Assembly (NCBI RefSeq): GCF_001005085.2
Contig: NZ_LBMU02000037.1
Coordinates: 1-64,000 of the forward strand
DNA length: 64,000 bases
Source: Streptomyces humi
Lineage (GTDB): Bacteria > Actinomycetota > Actinomycetes > Streptomycetales > Streptomycetaceae
Reading direction: 5' to 3'
A program made the position numbers and the translations under genes. The notes beneath the pieces are model-generated. The model was not told the origin of the DNA and searched no databases. It was given only the letters and a program-made list of their open reading frames with translations. Shown here piece by piece: positions 55,591 through 64,000 of the stretch (positions are counted from its first letter, which is position 1; each line of letters starts with the position of its first letter).

Positions 55591-58074
55591 ATGTCCGTAC
55601 TGACTCGCGACGAAGCGCAGAGCCGCGCCGAGCTCCTCGACGTCCACCGCTACACGATCGACCTCGACCTGACCACCGGGGACGAGACCTTCGACTCCCG
55701 CACCGTGATCCGGTTCTCGGCCCGGTCCGACGGCGACACCTTCGTCGAGATGAAGCCCGCCGAACTGCGCGCCGTCACTCTCGACGGACAGTCCCTCGAC
55801 CCCGAGACGCTGGACCAGGACCGGCTGCCCCTGAGGAACCTCACCGCGGGCGAGCACGAGCTGCGCGTCGAGGCCACCATGCGCTACTCGCGCACCGGTG
55901 AGGGCATGCACCGCTTCACCGACCCCACGGACGACCTGACCTACGTCTACACGCAGATGTTCATGGACGACGTGCAGCGCGTCTTCGCCGCCTTCGACCA
56001 GCCCGACCTGAAGGCCGTCTTCGAGCTGACCGTCACCGCTCCCGAAGGCTGGAGCGTCCTCGCCAACGGCGTCACCGAGGACCTCGGCGAGGGCCGCTGG
56101 CGGGCCGCCGCCACCCCGCTGATCTCCACCTACCTGGTCGCCGTCGCCGCCGGCCCCTGGCACTCGGTGCGCACCGAGCACCGCGGACTGCCCTTCGGCA
56201 TCCACTGCCGCCGCTCGCTGGCACCGCACCTCGACGCCGACGCCGAGGAGATCCTCGACATCACGCGCGCGTGCTACGACCGCTACCACGAGAAGTTCGA
56301 GGAGCCCTACCCCTTCGACTCCTACGACCAGGCGTTCGTCCCCGAGTTCAACGCCGGCGCCATGGAGAACCCGGGCCTGGTCACCTTCCGCGACGAGTTC
56401 GTCTACCGCTCCGCCGTCACCGACACCGAGCGCCAGACCCGCGCGATGGTCGTCGCCCACGAGATGGCCCACATGTGGTTCGGCGACCTCGTCACCCTCC
56501 AGTGGTGGGACGACATCTGGCTGAACGAGTCCTTCGCGGAGTACATGGGCTACCAGACCCTCACCGAGGCCACCCGCTTCACCGACACCTGGGTCGACTT
56601 CGGTGTCGCCCGCAAGGCCTGGGGCTACGACGCCGACCAGCGCCCCTCCACCCACCCCGTCGCCCCCGAGGCCGTCGACGACACCGCCGCCGCGCTGCTC
56701 AACTTCGACGGCATCTCGTACGCCAAGGGCGCCTCCGCGCTGCGCCAGCTGGTCGCCTGGATGGGCGAGAAGGACTTCCTGGCCGGCATCAACATCCACT
56801 TCCAGCGGCACCGGTTCGGCAACGCCACCCTCGCCGACTTCATCGAATCCCTGGCCGCCGCCACCGACCGCGACGTGCACGCCTGGGCCGACACCTGGCT
56901 GCGCACCACCGGCGTCGACACCCTCGTCCCGGTCCTGGCCACCGCCGCCGACGGCACCCGCGGCCTCACCGTGGAGCGCACCGGCAGCCGCCCGCACCGC
57001 GTCTGCGTGGGCGTGTACGACCAGGACCTCGCCGACGAGGGCCGGCTCACCCTGCGCGAGCGCATCGACCTCGACATCCCGGGGACCGCCCCGCAGCCCC
57101 TCGGCAAGCGCCCCGCGCTGCTCGTGCTCAACGACGGCGACCTGACCTACGCCAAGATCCGCTTCGACGCCGAGTCCGCCGCCACGATCCGCGCCCACCT
57201 GTCGGGCCTGCCCGACCCGCTCACCCGCGCGGTGGTGTGGAACGCCCTGCGGGACGCGGTCCGCGACGGCGAACTGGCGCCCGCCACCTACCTGGAGACC
57301 GCCCGCGCCCATCTCCCGCGCGAGACCGACCTGGCGCTCGTCCAGGGCGTGCTGGCCTTCACCGCGCTCCACCTCGTCGACCGCTACCTCACGCCGGAGG
57401 AGCGCCCGGCCGCCCTCGCGATCCTGTCCGCGCTCTGCCGGGACCTCATCCGGCGCACCGAGGACGGCGACAACCCCGGCCTGCGCCTCATCGCCGTACG
57501 GCACTTCATCCGCGCCGCCGCCCAGCCCGACACCATCGCCGCCTGGCTCGCCGACGGCACCGTGCCGGGCGGCCCCGAACTCGACCCCGAGCTGCGCTGG
57601 CGCATCATGAGCCGGCTCGCCGTCCTCGGCGCCGTCGACGAGGACCGGATCGCCGCCGAGCTGGCACGCGACCCGAGCGCCAGCGGCCAGGAGGGCGCCG
57701 CCCGCTGCCGGGCCGCGCTGCCCCACCCGGAGGCCAAGCGCACCGCCTGGGAGGCCATGTTCACCGGCGACGACCTGTCCAACTACCTGTTCGCGGCCAC
57801 CGCCCAGGGCTTCTGGCACCCCGAGCAGGCCGACCTGGTCCGGGAGTACGTGCCGCGCTACTACCAGGACGCGGTCGCCGTCGCCGCCCGGCGCGGGCCC
57901 GCCATCGCCGGGGTGGTCGGCCGGGAGGCCTTCCCGGTCCACGCCGTCGACGCCGAGAACCTCGCCCTCGGCCGGGACTGCCTGCGCGACGCCGACCCGG
58001 TCACCGCCCTGCGCCGCCGCCTGACCGACGAACTGGACGACCTGGAAAGGGCGCTGCGGGTCCGCGGGGCGTAG
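55591..58074 (+). CDS. pepN: Aminopeptidase N (M1 family)
   Basis: 827 residues from ATG 55591 (ATG 55582 is also possible). Removes N-terminal residues from peptides using zinc. The exopeptidase motif GAMEN is at 256-260, the zinc motif HEMAH at 290-294 with the third ligand Glu313 in NESFAEYMG, and a conserved Tyr lies in FDGISYAKGASALRQL. The long C-terminal helical domain (ERAP1-like) is present. No signal peptide, so cytoplasmic. A terminator hairpin follows. Confidence 0.94.
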   Translation: MSVLTRDEAQSRAELLDVHRYTIDLDLTTGDETFDSRTVIRFSARSDGDTFVEMKPAELRAVTLDGQSLDPETLDQDRLPLRNLTAGEHELRVEATMRYSRTGEGMHRFTDPTDDLTYVYTQMFMDDVQRVFAAFDQPDLKAVFELTVTAPEGWSVLANGVTEDLGEGRWRAAATPLISTYLVAVAAGPWHSVRTEHRGLPFGIHCRRSLAPHLDADAEEILDITRACYDRYHEKFEEPYPFDSYDQAFVPEFNAGAMENPGLVTFRDEFVYRSAVTDTERQTRAMVVAHEMAHMWFGDLVTLQWWDDIWLNESFAEYMGYQTLTEATRFTDTWVDFGVARKAWGYDADQRPSTHPVAPEAVDDTAAALLNFDGISYAKGASALRQLVAWMGEKDFLAGINIHFQRHRFGNATLADFIESLAAATDRDVHAWADTWLRTTGVDTLVPVLATAADGTRGLTVERTGSRPHRVCVGVYDQDLADEGRLTLRERIDLDIPGTAPQPLGKRPALLVLNDGDLTYAKIRFDAESAATIRAHLSGLPDPLTRAVVWNALRDAVRDGELAPATYLETARAHLPRETDLALVQGVLAFTALHLVDRYLTPEERPAALAILSALCRDLIRRTEDGDNPGLRLIAVRHFIRAAAQPDTIAAWLADGTVPGGPELDPELRWRIMSRLAVLGAVDEDRIAAELARDPSASGQEGAARCRAALPHPEAKRTAWEAMFTGDDLSNYLFAATAQGFWHPEQADLVREYVPRYYQDAVAVAARRGPAIAGVVGREAFPVHAVDAENLALGRDCLRDADPVTALRRRLTDELDDLERALRVRGA

Positions 58075-58079
58075 GGGGC

Positions 58080-58146
58080 CGCGGAAGCCCCGTCGTTCAC
58101 CCGGAGGGCGGGGCACCCGAAGGGTGGGTCAGACGGGGCTTCCGCG
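58080..58146. terminator. Terminator between pepN and the GNAT gene
   Basis: Perfect 15-bp stem (CGCGGAAGCCCCGTC with its complement) enclosing 37 bases that themselves fold (CACCCG-AA-GGGTG). It starts 5 bases after the pepN stop and serves convergent genes. The remaining 100 bases up to 58248 contain a run of eight or nine G and no gene. Confidence 0.7.
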
Positions 58147-58248
58147 TCTCGATCCGGGGGGGGGTCTCGTGCCCCGACCCCCGGGGGACTTTCGCGACAC
58201 ACCCCAGCCGAGGGCGCCGTGGGTACGGCTGGGTGCGTGGTCGGCTGT

Positions 58249-58797
58249 TCAGCCCGCGGACGGGCGCAGTTCGGCCCGGCGTACCCCGCCCTCCCGTGGG
58301 CCCGCGCGCCGGTTGCCCACCTCGGCGGCTCTGGGCGTCGGCACGCCCAGGGTGAAGCCGAGGCGCTCCAGGAAGCGCTCCCCGGCCCGCCAGCCCGGCG
58401 GCACCGTCGCCGTCACCAGCGACACCCCCTCGGCATGGGCCAGCAGCGACTCGGCCAGCGCGCGGCCGAGGCCCCGGCCGCGCGCCCACGGCGCCAGCAG
58501 GAACAGGCCCACCGCGACCGCGCCGGGCCCCGGATGGTCGCGCACCGCGTCCACCAGGCCCGAGACCACCCCGTCCCGTTCCAGCACCAGCAGCACCTTG
58601 TCGTCGGGGTCGGCGCCCTCGGGCAGCCCGTAGAACAGGCTCTGCACGTCGCCCGGCCCCGACGGCAGCCCCGTCGCCGCCACGAACCAGTCCTCGCAGG
58701 CCTCGAAGAGGTCCAGCAGCGGCACCTCGTCCGAGGGCAGCGGCTCCCGTACCAGCACCCGCTCACCGGGCACGTCGATCATCCACGCGTCAACCAC
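58249..58797 (-). CDS. GNAT-family N-acetyltransferase
   Basis: 182 residues from GTG 58797; ATG 58782 and a farther ATG at 58857 are alternatives, none with a strong ribosome site. Acetyl-CoA binding is shown by VGLFLLAPWARGRGLGRALA followed by ESLLAHA; the rest (VREPLPSDEVPLLDLFEACE at the start) fits the fold. Substrate unknown. It ends at the convergent pepN terminator. Confidence 0.82.
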   Translation of the reverse strand: MVDAWMIDVPGERVLVREPLPSDEVPLLDLFEACEDWFVAATGLPSGPGDVQSLFYGLPEGADPDDKVLLVLERDGVVSGLVDAVRDHPGPGAVAVGLFLLAPWARGRGLGRALAESLLAHAEGVSLVTATVPPGWRAGERFLERLGFTLGVPTPRAAEVGNRRAGPREGGVRRAELRPSAG

Positions 58798-59026
58798 CCG
58801 ACCGACGTTAGCCCCGGTCAGCCCCCGCCTCAACGCCCTTGCCCCGCTCCGCCCCACACGCGGGCCACCACCCGCCGCCGGACGTCCCGACAGGTTTTCC
58901 CCGCACGGCAGTACCCACTTTCGGGTTCCGATCGTTGAGCTTTATGGGCGCGCAGACCCAATCCCGTACAAGCTGGAACTCCCCCCCGCGGACCACCCCC
59001 TTAGGCCAGCGACCCGAGGAGAGCCC

Positions 59027-60385
59027 ATGGGCATGCCGCCCCTCGCATCCGGACCGCACGGACCCGACGCCCTGCGGCCCCTGCTGGACACCGTGCTCGA
59101 CGCCCTGCGCGCGGGCGGCCGGGCACGCGGCGGACCGCTGCCCGCCGGCGGTCCGGAAGCGGTGGCCGAGCGCGTCGCGGACGCCATGGGGGACGTACTC
59201 CCCGACGACGGTGATCCCGACGCCCTGCGCACCCTGGTGACCGCCCTCGCCGAGGGCGCCGCCGACCCCGCCGACCCGCTGTGCGCGGCGCACCTGCACT
59301 GCCCGCCACTGGCCGTCGCGGCCGCCGCGGACCTCGCCGCGAGCGCCCTCAACCCCTCCCTGGACTCCTGGGACCAGGCCCCGGCGGCCACCGCCCTGGA
59401 AGCCATGGTCACCCGCACCCTCGCCCACACCATCGGCCTCGCCGACGCCGTGGTCACGAGCGGTGGCACCGAGTCCAACCAACTCGCCCTGCTGCTCGCC
59501 CGCGAGGCCCTGGACGGCCGCGTCCAGCTGGTCCACGGAGCCAACGCCCACCATTCGCTGCCCCGCGCCGCCTGGCTGCTCGGCCTGCCCGACCCCGTCG
59601 TGCTCCCCACCCCGAACGGCACCCTCGACCCGGCCGCCCTCCACGACGCCCTCACCCACCTGCCCCGCCCCTGCCTCGTCGCCGCCACCGCCGGTACCAC
59701 CGACGCCGGGCACATCGACCCGCTCCCCGAGATCGCCGGGCTCTGCGCGGCCCACGGCGCCCGGCTGCACATCGACGCCGCCTACGGAGGCGGCCTCGCC
59801 TTCAGCGACCGGCACCGGGACAAGCTGGCCGGCCTGGAGCGCGCCCACACCGTCACCCTCGACCTGCACAAACTCGGCTGGCAGCCGGTCGCCGCCGGCC
59901 TCCTCGCCGTCGCCCGCCCCGCCGAGTTCGGCGTCCTGCACCATCGCGCCGACTACCTCAACGCCGACGACGACACCGAGGCCGGCTACCCGGACCTGCT
60001 CGGCCGCTCCCTGCGCACCACCCGCCGCCCCGACATCCTCAAGATCGCGGTCACCCTCAGGACCCTGGGCCGCTCCGGACTCGGCGCGCTGGTGGACCAG
60101 GTGTGCGCACGGGCCCGGGAGTTCGCCTCCCTGGTCCGCGAACACCCCGGCTTCGAGCTCTACGACCGGCCGGACATCAGCACGGTGCTGTTCCGCCCCA
60201 CCGGAGCCACCGACGAGGACGTCGCCGGCATACGGCGCAGCCTGCTGCACGACGGCCGGGCCGTCCTCGGCCGGGCCCGGCTCGACGGCCGGCTCTGGCT
60301 CAAAGCCACCCTCCTCAACCCCCACACCCGGCCGGACGAACTGGCCGTCCTCCTGAAACTCGTGGAAGGAACGACCCCGCGATGA
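59027..60385 (+). CDS. PLP-dependent decarboxylase, DesA/diaminobutyrate-decarboxylase-like
   Basis: 452 residues, ATG after GAGGAG. Group II PLP decarboxylase: AAHLHCPPLAVAAAADLAAS then ALNPSLDSWDQAPAATALE, VVTSGGTESNQLAL, HIDAAYGGGLAF and the cofactor lysine in LDLHKLGWQPV. Close in kind to the lysine decarboxylase DesA that starts desferrioxamine synthesis, making cadaverine, though aromatic or diamino acids cannot be excluded. Overlaps the N-hydroxylase by 4 bases, the DesA-DesB arrangement. Confidence 0.82.
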   Translation: MGMPPLASGPHGPDALRPLLDTVLDALRAGGRARGGPLPAGGPEAVAERVADAMGDVLPDDGDPDALRTLVTALAEGAADPADPLCAAHLHCPPLAVAAAADLAASALNPSLDSWDQAPAATALEAMVTRTLAHTIGLADAVVTSGGTESNQLALLLAREALDGRVQLVHGANAHHSLPRAAWLLGLPDPVVLPTPNGTLDPAALHDALTHLPRPCLVAATAGTTDAGHIDPLPEIAGLCAAHGARLHIDAAYGGGLAFSDRHRDKLAGLERAHTVTLDLHKLGWQPVAAGLLAVARPAEFGVLHHRADYLNADDDTEAGYPDLLGRSLRTTRRPDILKIAVTLRTLGRSGLGALVDQVCARAREFASLVREHPGFELYDRPDISTVLFRPTGATDEDVAGIRRSLLHDGRAVLGRARLDGRLWLKATLLNPHTRPDELAVLLKLVEGTTPR

Positions 60386-61788
60386 CCCACCCCCCACACC
60401 ACGAGCCCGAAGCACCCCGCGACCTGGTCGGCATCGGCATCGGTCCGTCCAACCTGTCCCTGGCCGCGCTCGCCCACCCGCTCGCCGAACTCGACACCGT
60501 CTTCTACGAACAGCGCCCCCGCTTCGACTGGCACGCCGGACTGCTGATCGACGGCGCCACCGTCCAGGTGCCGTTCCTCGCCGACCTGGTGACCCTCGTC
60601 GACCCCGCCAGCCCCTGGTCGTTCCTCAACTACCTCAAGGCCCGCGAGCGGCTTTTCCCGTTCTACTTCGCCGAGCGCTTCCACGTCCGGCGCGCCGAGT
60701 ACGACGCCTACTGCCGGTGGGTCGCCGAGAGCCTGCCCGGACTGCGCTTCTCCCACCAGGTGGACGCGGTCCGCTGGAACTCCGAACGCGACCTGTTCGA
60801 GGTCGACCACACCCAGCTCGACGCCGAAGGAGAGGCCGAGGCCCTCGGCCGTACCTACACGAAGAACGTCGTGCTCGGGGTCGGCACCGTGCCGTACGTG
60901 CCCGACCCGCTCAAGCCGCTGGTGGAGTCCCCGGGCGTACCCGTCCTGCACGCGGCCGACTACCTCGACCACCGCGAGGCCCTCCTCACGGCCGAGCACG
61001 TCACCGTCGTCGGCTCCGGCCAGTCCGGTGCCGAGGTCTTCCTCGACCTGCTGAGGAACCGGCCGGCCGGCCGCGAGAAGCTGCACTGGATCGGCCGCAG
61101 CGAGTCGTTCGCGCCCATGGAGTACTCCAAGCTCGGCCTGGAACACTTCACCCCCGACCACACCCGCTACTTCCATGCCCTCGGCGAGCCCGTCCGGGAC
61201 CGGCTCGTCGCCTCCCAGTGGCAGCTCCACAAGGGCATCGACGCGGACACCATGGCCGCCATCCACGACGAGCTCTACCGCCGTACCCTGCACGGCGGCT
61301 GGCCCGACGCCGTCCTCACGCCGGGCGTCCAGGTCCGTACGGCCGGACGCATCGCCACCACCAAGGTCGAGCTCCACCTCGAACACGTGCAGCAGGGCGG
61401 CCGCTCCCGACTCACCACCGACGCCGTGGTCCTGGCCACCGGCTACCGCGAGCGCCCCCTCGGGCGGCTGCTCGCCGGACTCGACCCCTACCTGCGCCGT
61501 GACAGCAGCGAACGCCCGCGCGTGGACGAGCGGTTCCGGCTGGTCCTCGACCCGTCGGTGAGCGGAGCGGCGTACGTCCAGAACGCCGAGCTGCACACCC
61601 ACGGCGTCGGCGCGCCCGACCTGGGCCTCGCCGCCTGGCGCAGCGCCACCATCCTCAACTCCCTGACCGGCAAGGAGCCCTACCCGCTGCCCGCGCGCAC
61701 GGCCTTCACCAGCTTCGGCCTGGAGGGACCCGAGGACCGGGTCCCGGCCCAGCAGCAGCCGAGGCAGCTCACGCCCCTGGTCGACTGA
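60382..61788 (+). CDS. Lysine/ornithine N-hydroxylase, DesB-like
   Basis: 468 residues. Flavin monooxygenase of the siderophore type: FAD loop GIGIGPSNLSLAALAHP, FDWHAGLLIDGATVQVPFLA and DLVTLVDPASPWSFLNYLKA, NADPH loop VTVVGSGQSGAEVFLDLL and VVLATGYRERPLG. With the decarboxylase upstream it could give N-hydroxycadaverine. The later desferrioxamine genes (desC, desD) do not follow: the next gene is a convergent nucleotidase. The product is therefore uncertain. Confidence 0.82.
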   Translation: MTHPPHHEPEAPRDLVGIGIGPSNLSLAALAHPLAELDTVFYEQRPRFDWHAGLLIDGATVQVPFLADLVTLVDPASPWSFLNYLKARERLFPFYFAERFHVRRAEYDAYCRWVAESLPGLRFSHQVDAVRWNSERDLFEVDHTQLDAEGEAEALGRTYTKNVVLGVGTVPYVPDPLKPLVESPGVPVLHAADYLDHREALLTAEHVTVVGSGQSGAEVFLDLLRNRPAGREKLHWIGRSESFAPMEYSKLGLEHFTPDHTRYFHALGEPVRDRLVASQWQLHKGIDADTMAAIHDELYRRTLHGGWPDAVLTPGVQVRTAGRIATTKVELHLEHVQQGGRSRLTTDAVVLATGYRERPLGRLLAGLDPYLRRDSSERPRVDERFRLVLDPSVSGAAYVQNAELHTHGVGAPDLGLAAWRSATILNSLTGKEPYPLPARTAFTSFGLEGPEDRVPAQQQPRQLTPLVD

Positions 61789-61831
61789 GGGACCGGCGCC
61801 GGGCCGCCCGGACCGGCGCCGGCCGCCCCTC

Positions 61832-63628
61832 TCAGAACACCGGCGTGCCCTCGCGCGTCAGCCGCCAGTCCGCCGACGCGAAGTCCTTCGGGTCCAGGAC
61901 GCCCTTGGCGGTCACCCACTCCGCGATCCGGGTGCGGATCTCCGTCGACTCCGACCACAGCTCCTTGGCCGAGGCGACGTACGGGAACGCGCCGCCGCCG
62001 TTGGCGCGGTAGTTGTTCACCGCGAGCACGAACTGCCGCGAGTCGTCCAGGGCGGCCCCGTCGTAGGTCAGGTTCCTGATCCGCGACCCGGCCGGCCGGG
62101 CGACGTCGATGTCGTAGCGCAGACCGGAGACGTAGTCGTAGTTGTAGTCCGGACGGTTGCCGGCGTTCGTGAGCTTCTCCACGTCGACGGCCGCGCCGAC
62201 GGCCGTCTGGACGTAGTACTCCGCCGAGTACTCCAGGTACGCGCGGATCTGGGCGCCCGTCATCAGCTTGGCGACCAGCGTGTTGTCGTACACGTAGAGG
62301 CTCGACAGGTCCCGGATGGTCACGTTGCCGGCCGGGATCTCGGACGTCCGCGAGAACGGCGAGGCCTGCGCGATCACCGGCAGCTCGGCGTACTCGGTGC
62401 CCGCCAGGGCCGCCCTGACCACGTCCTCCTGGACCTTGGTGATCAGGTCGATGATCGGGGCGTCCTGGTAACGGGCGTCGACCGTGGTGAGGGTCTCGGT
62501 GGCGGTGCCGACGACCTGGTTGACGTACGCGACGACCTTCGCGTGCTCGTCGGAGAGCAGTCTGGTGATCTTCGGGTCGTCGGCGACCGTCCTGGAGTCG
62601 CGCAGCGAGGCCGCCACCGACTCCACCTGCCAGGCACCCTTGCTGAACACCAGCTCGATGTCGAACACGGTGAGGCGCTCGGCGTAGCACAGCGGTTCGG
62701 ACAGCACGACCGTCCTGCCGGTGGCCTCGTTGGTGACCTTCAGCTCCGGGATCTCCAGGTGCGCGTGGCCGACCAGGATCGCGTCGATGCCCGGCACCTG
62801 CCTGGCGACGTTCGCGGCCGCGTTCTCCACGAAGGGCACCTGGTCGCCGTAGGAGGAGGTGCCGGAGGAACCGGAGTGCGCCGAGACCACGACCACGTCG
62901 GCGCCCAGCGCCTTCAGCCTCGGCACCCACTTCGCGGCCTGCTCCTCGAGGCCGGGGAAGGCCAGCTTGCCCTGGACGTAGGCCTTGTCCCAGATCGCGA
63001 TGCCCGGGTTGGTCAGACCGAGGACGGCGACCTTGACCGGCGGGGCGCCCGGGACGTGGAACTTCTTGACGAAGTACGGCGGGAAGGCGGGCTTCAGGGT
63101 CTTCGCGTCCACCGCGTTGGCGCCGAGCAGCGGGAAGTCCAGTTGGTCCTCGAACGTGCGCAGCGTCTCGATGCCGTAGTTGAACTCGTGGTTGCCGAGC
63201 GCCGCCGCGTCGTACCCGATCGCGTTCATGGCCTGCGCCATCGGGTGCACCGGGCCGCCCTTGGCGGTGATCGGGTCGACCTTGGCGTAGTAGTACGTCA
63301 GCGGGGTGCCCTGGATGGTGTCGCCGGCGTCCAGCAGCAGCGTGTTGCAGCGGCCCTTCTCCGCGCGCACCTGGTTCACCAGGGTCGAGACGCGGGCCAG
63401 GCCCATCGCGTTGCCGGCCTTGTCGGAGTACTCGGCGTCCTTGAAGTAGTCCCAGTTGAAGACGTGCCCGTGCAGGTCCGTGGTGCCCATGACGGTCAGC
63501 GAGTACCGCTTGGGGTGCCGGCCGGGCCGCGCGGACGCCTGTGCCGGAGCCGCCGCCGCCCCGGCGACCGCGACCCCCGCACCGGTGACGGCTGACTTCT
63601 TCAGGAACTTCCGGCGGTTCAAGGGCAT
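61832..63628 (-). CDS. Tat-exported 5'-nucleotidase / 2',3'-cyclic phosphodiesterase family protein
   Basis: 598 residues from ATG 63628, with GAGGAG upstream. A twin-arginine signal, NRRKFLKKSAVTGAG and an AAAAPAQA cleavage region, occupies residues 1-31. The calcineurin-like domain is intact (MGTTDLHGHVFNWD, LLDAGDTIQG, GNHEFNYG, VVVSAHSG, VGHAHLEIP) and the C-terminal 5'-nucleotidase domain ends with NNYRANGGGAFPY. It should release phosphate from nucleotides outside the cell. It converges with the N-hydroxylase and diverges from the SIMPL gene. Confidence 0.92.
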   Translation of the reverse strand: MPLNRRKFLKKSAVTGAGVAVAGAAAAPAQASARPGRHPKRYSLTVMGTTDLHGHVFNWDYFKDAEYSDKAGNAMGLARVSTLVNQVRAEKGRCNTLLLDAGDTIQGTPLTYYYAKVDPITAKGGPVHPMAQAMNAIGYDAAALGNHEFNYGIETLRTFEDQLDFPLLGANAVDAKTLKPAFPPYFVKKFHVPGAPPVKVAVLGLTNPGIAIWDKAYVQGKLAFPGLEEQAAKWVPRLKALGADVVVVSAHSGSSGTSSYGDQVPFVENAAANVARQVPGIDAILVGHAHLEIPELKVTNEATGRTVVLSEPLCYAERLTVFDIELVFSKGAWQVESVAASLRDSRTVADDPKITRLLSDEHAKVVAYVNQVVGTATETLTTVDARYQDAPIIDLITKVQEDVVRAALAGTEYAELPVIAQASPFSRTSEIPAGNVTIRDLSSLYVYDNTLVAKLMTGAQIRAYLEYSAEYYVQTAVGAAVDVEKLTNAGNRPDYNYDYVSGLRYDIDVARPAGSRIRNLTYDGAALDDSRQFVLAVNNYRANGGGAFPYVASAKELWSESTEIRTRIAEWVTAKGVLDPKDFASADWRLTREGTPVF

Positions 63629-63777
63629 GTCTCGATCTCCTCGGGAAACGGTCAACGACGCGCGTAGATTGTGTCCTGCCCGGACCGACGGCAACAGGTC
63701 CGGGAGGTTGCGATCTGGTGACCTGATCCCCGAACTCCGGTGCGCACAAGCGGGGATGGCGTGACAGAGTGGGGCGT

Positions 63778-64000
63778 ATGACCTTCGAGGATGCCCGCTC
63801 GGCCGGCACGCCCGACGCACCCCTCCTCGTCGTGCGCGGCGAGGCGGAACTGGAGGTCGAACCGGAGCTGGCCCGGATCGGTGTCCTGGTCAGCGCCCGG
63901 GGCCGCGACCGCCGTTCGACCCTGGACGACCTCACCCGCCGCAACACCACCGCCGTGGAACTCGTCAAGTCGTACGGCGAGGCGGTGGAGCGGCTGTCGA
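63778..64000 (+). CDS. SIMPL-domain (DUF541) protein, start only
   Basis: The first 74 codons of a gene cut by the window end. After TFEDARSAGTPDAPLLVVRG comes EAELEVEPELARIGVLVSAR, which matches the repetitive beta start of SIMPL/DUF541 proteins, then a helix (TLDDLTRRNTTAVELVKS). There is no signal peptide in the visible part, as in cytoplasmic members. The start ATG has a GGGG just upstream; the divergent nucleotidase starts 150 bases away. Confidence 0.65.
   Translation, partial: MTFEDARSAGTPDAPLLVVRGEAELEVEPELARIGVLVSARGRDRRSTLDDLTRRNTTAVELVKSYGEAVERLS

Noticed and set aside
59001..59019. TTAGG-like stretch before the DesA-like gene as an iron box
   Set aside because: Only about half of the 19 consensus positions match, mainly in one half-site, and it overlaps the ribosome-site region.

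Overview
The window is a piece of an actinobacterial chromosome, almost certainly Streptomyces. It is very GC-rich, uses GTG and some TTG starts freely, and carries lineage markers: the bifunctional PriA in place of HisA plus TrpF, the small gene trpM/trpX before trpB, HGxxPAAW and TIGR02234 membrane proteins beside trp genes, and an actinobacterial-type cytochrome b. I see no tRNA, rRNA, CRISPR array, prophage or transposase.

Layout. 0.2-4.3 kb: a minus-strand group (YbaK-type deacylase, LON-domain protein, an unknown protein, then a pentapeptide-like membrane protein). 4.5-10.2 kb: the histidine operon hisD-hisC-hisB-small membrane protein-hisH-priA-ridA-like-hisF, in which almost every start overlaps the previous stop, ended by a clear terminator. 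10.3-13.2 kb: a HTH regulator behind a 52-bp palindrome, an MFS exporter, a VOC protein and a TIGR03085 protein. 13.3-22.3 kb: hisI-trpE, three small membrane proteins, trpC-trpM-trpB-trpA, a DsbA-like thiol protein and lgt.

22.3-30.9 kb: a tandem-repeat intergenic block, then a tightly coupled seven-gene minus-strand operon: four ADP-ribosylglycohydrolase (ARH) paralogues, a ribokinase, a CaiB-type CoA-transferase and a CitE-like lyase. 31-38.3 kb: a VIT1/CCC1-type metal transporter with iron-box-like sites, then gltB-gltD. 38.5-41 kb: a TerY-like VWA protein and an orphan QcrB-type cytochrome b.

41-51 kb: a cluster that mirrors, gene for gene and strand for strand, the mycobacterial KstR2 regulon for degradation of steroid rings C and D: two acyl-CoA dehydrogenases, IpdF-, KstR2-, FadA6-, IpdC-, IpdB-, IpdA- and EchA20-like proteins and two more SDR enzymes. 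The same palindrome lies in both divergent promoter regions.

51-64 kb: a zincin-like protein, GH35 beta-galactosidase with a divergent AraC regulator, chorismate mutase, aminopeptidase N, a GNAT protein, a desferrioxamine-like decarboxylase/N-hydroxylase pair without the later siderophore genes, a Tat-exported 5'-nucleotidase and the start of a SIMPL-domain gene cut by the window end.

Themes: short GC-rich repeats have entered or extended coding sequences (trpM, the first ARH gene, the fourth ARH tail), and many genes have a -10-like hexamer 6-10 bases before the start, suggesting leaderless transcripts. The best candidates for little-described biology are the four-ARH operon and the KstR2-like cluster in a Streptomyces core region.
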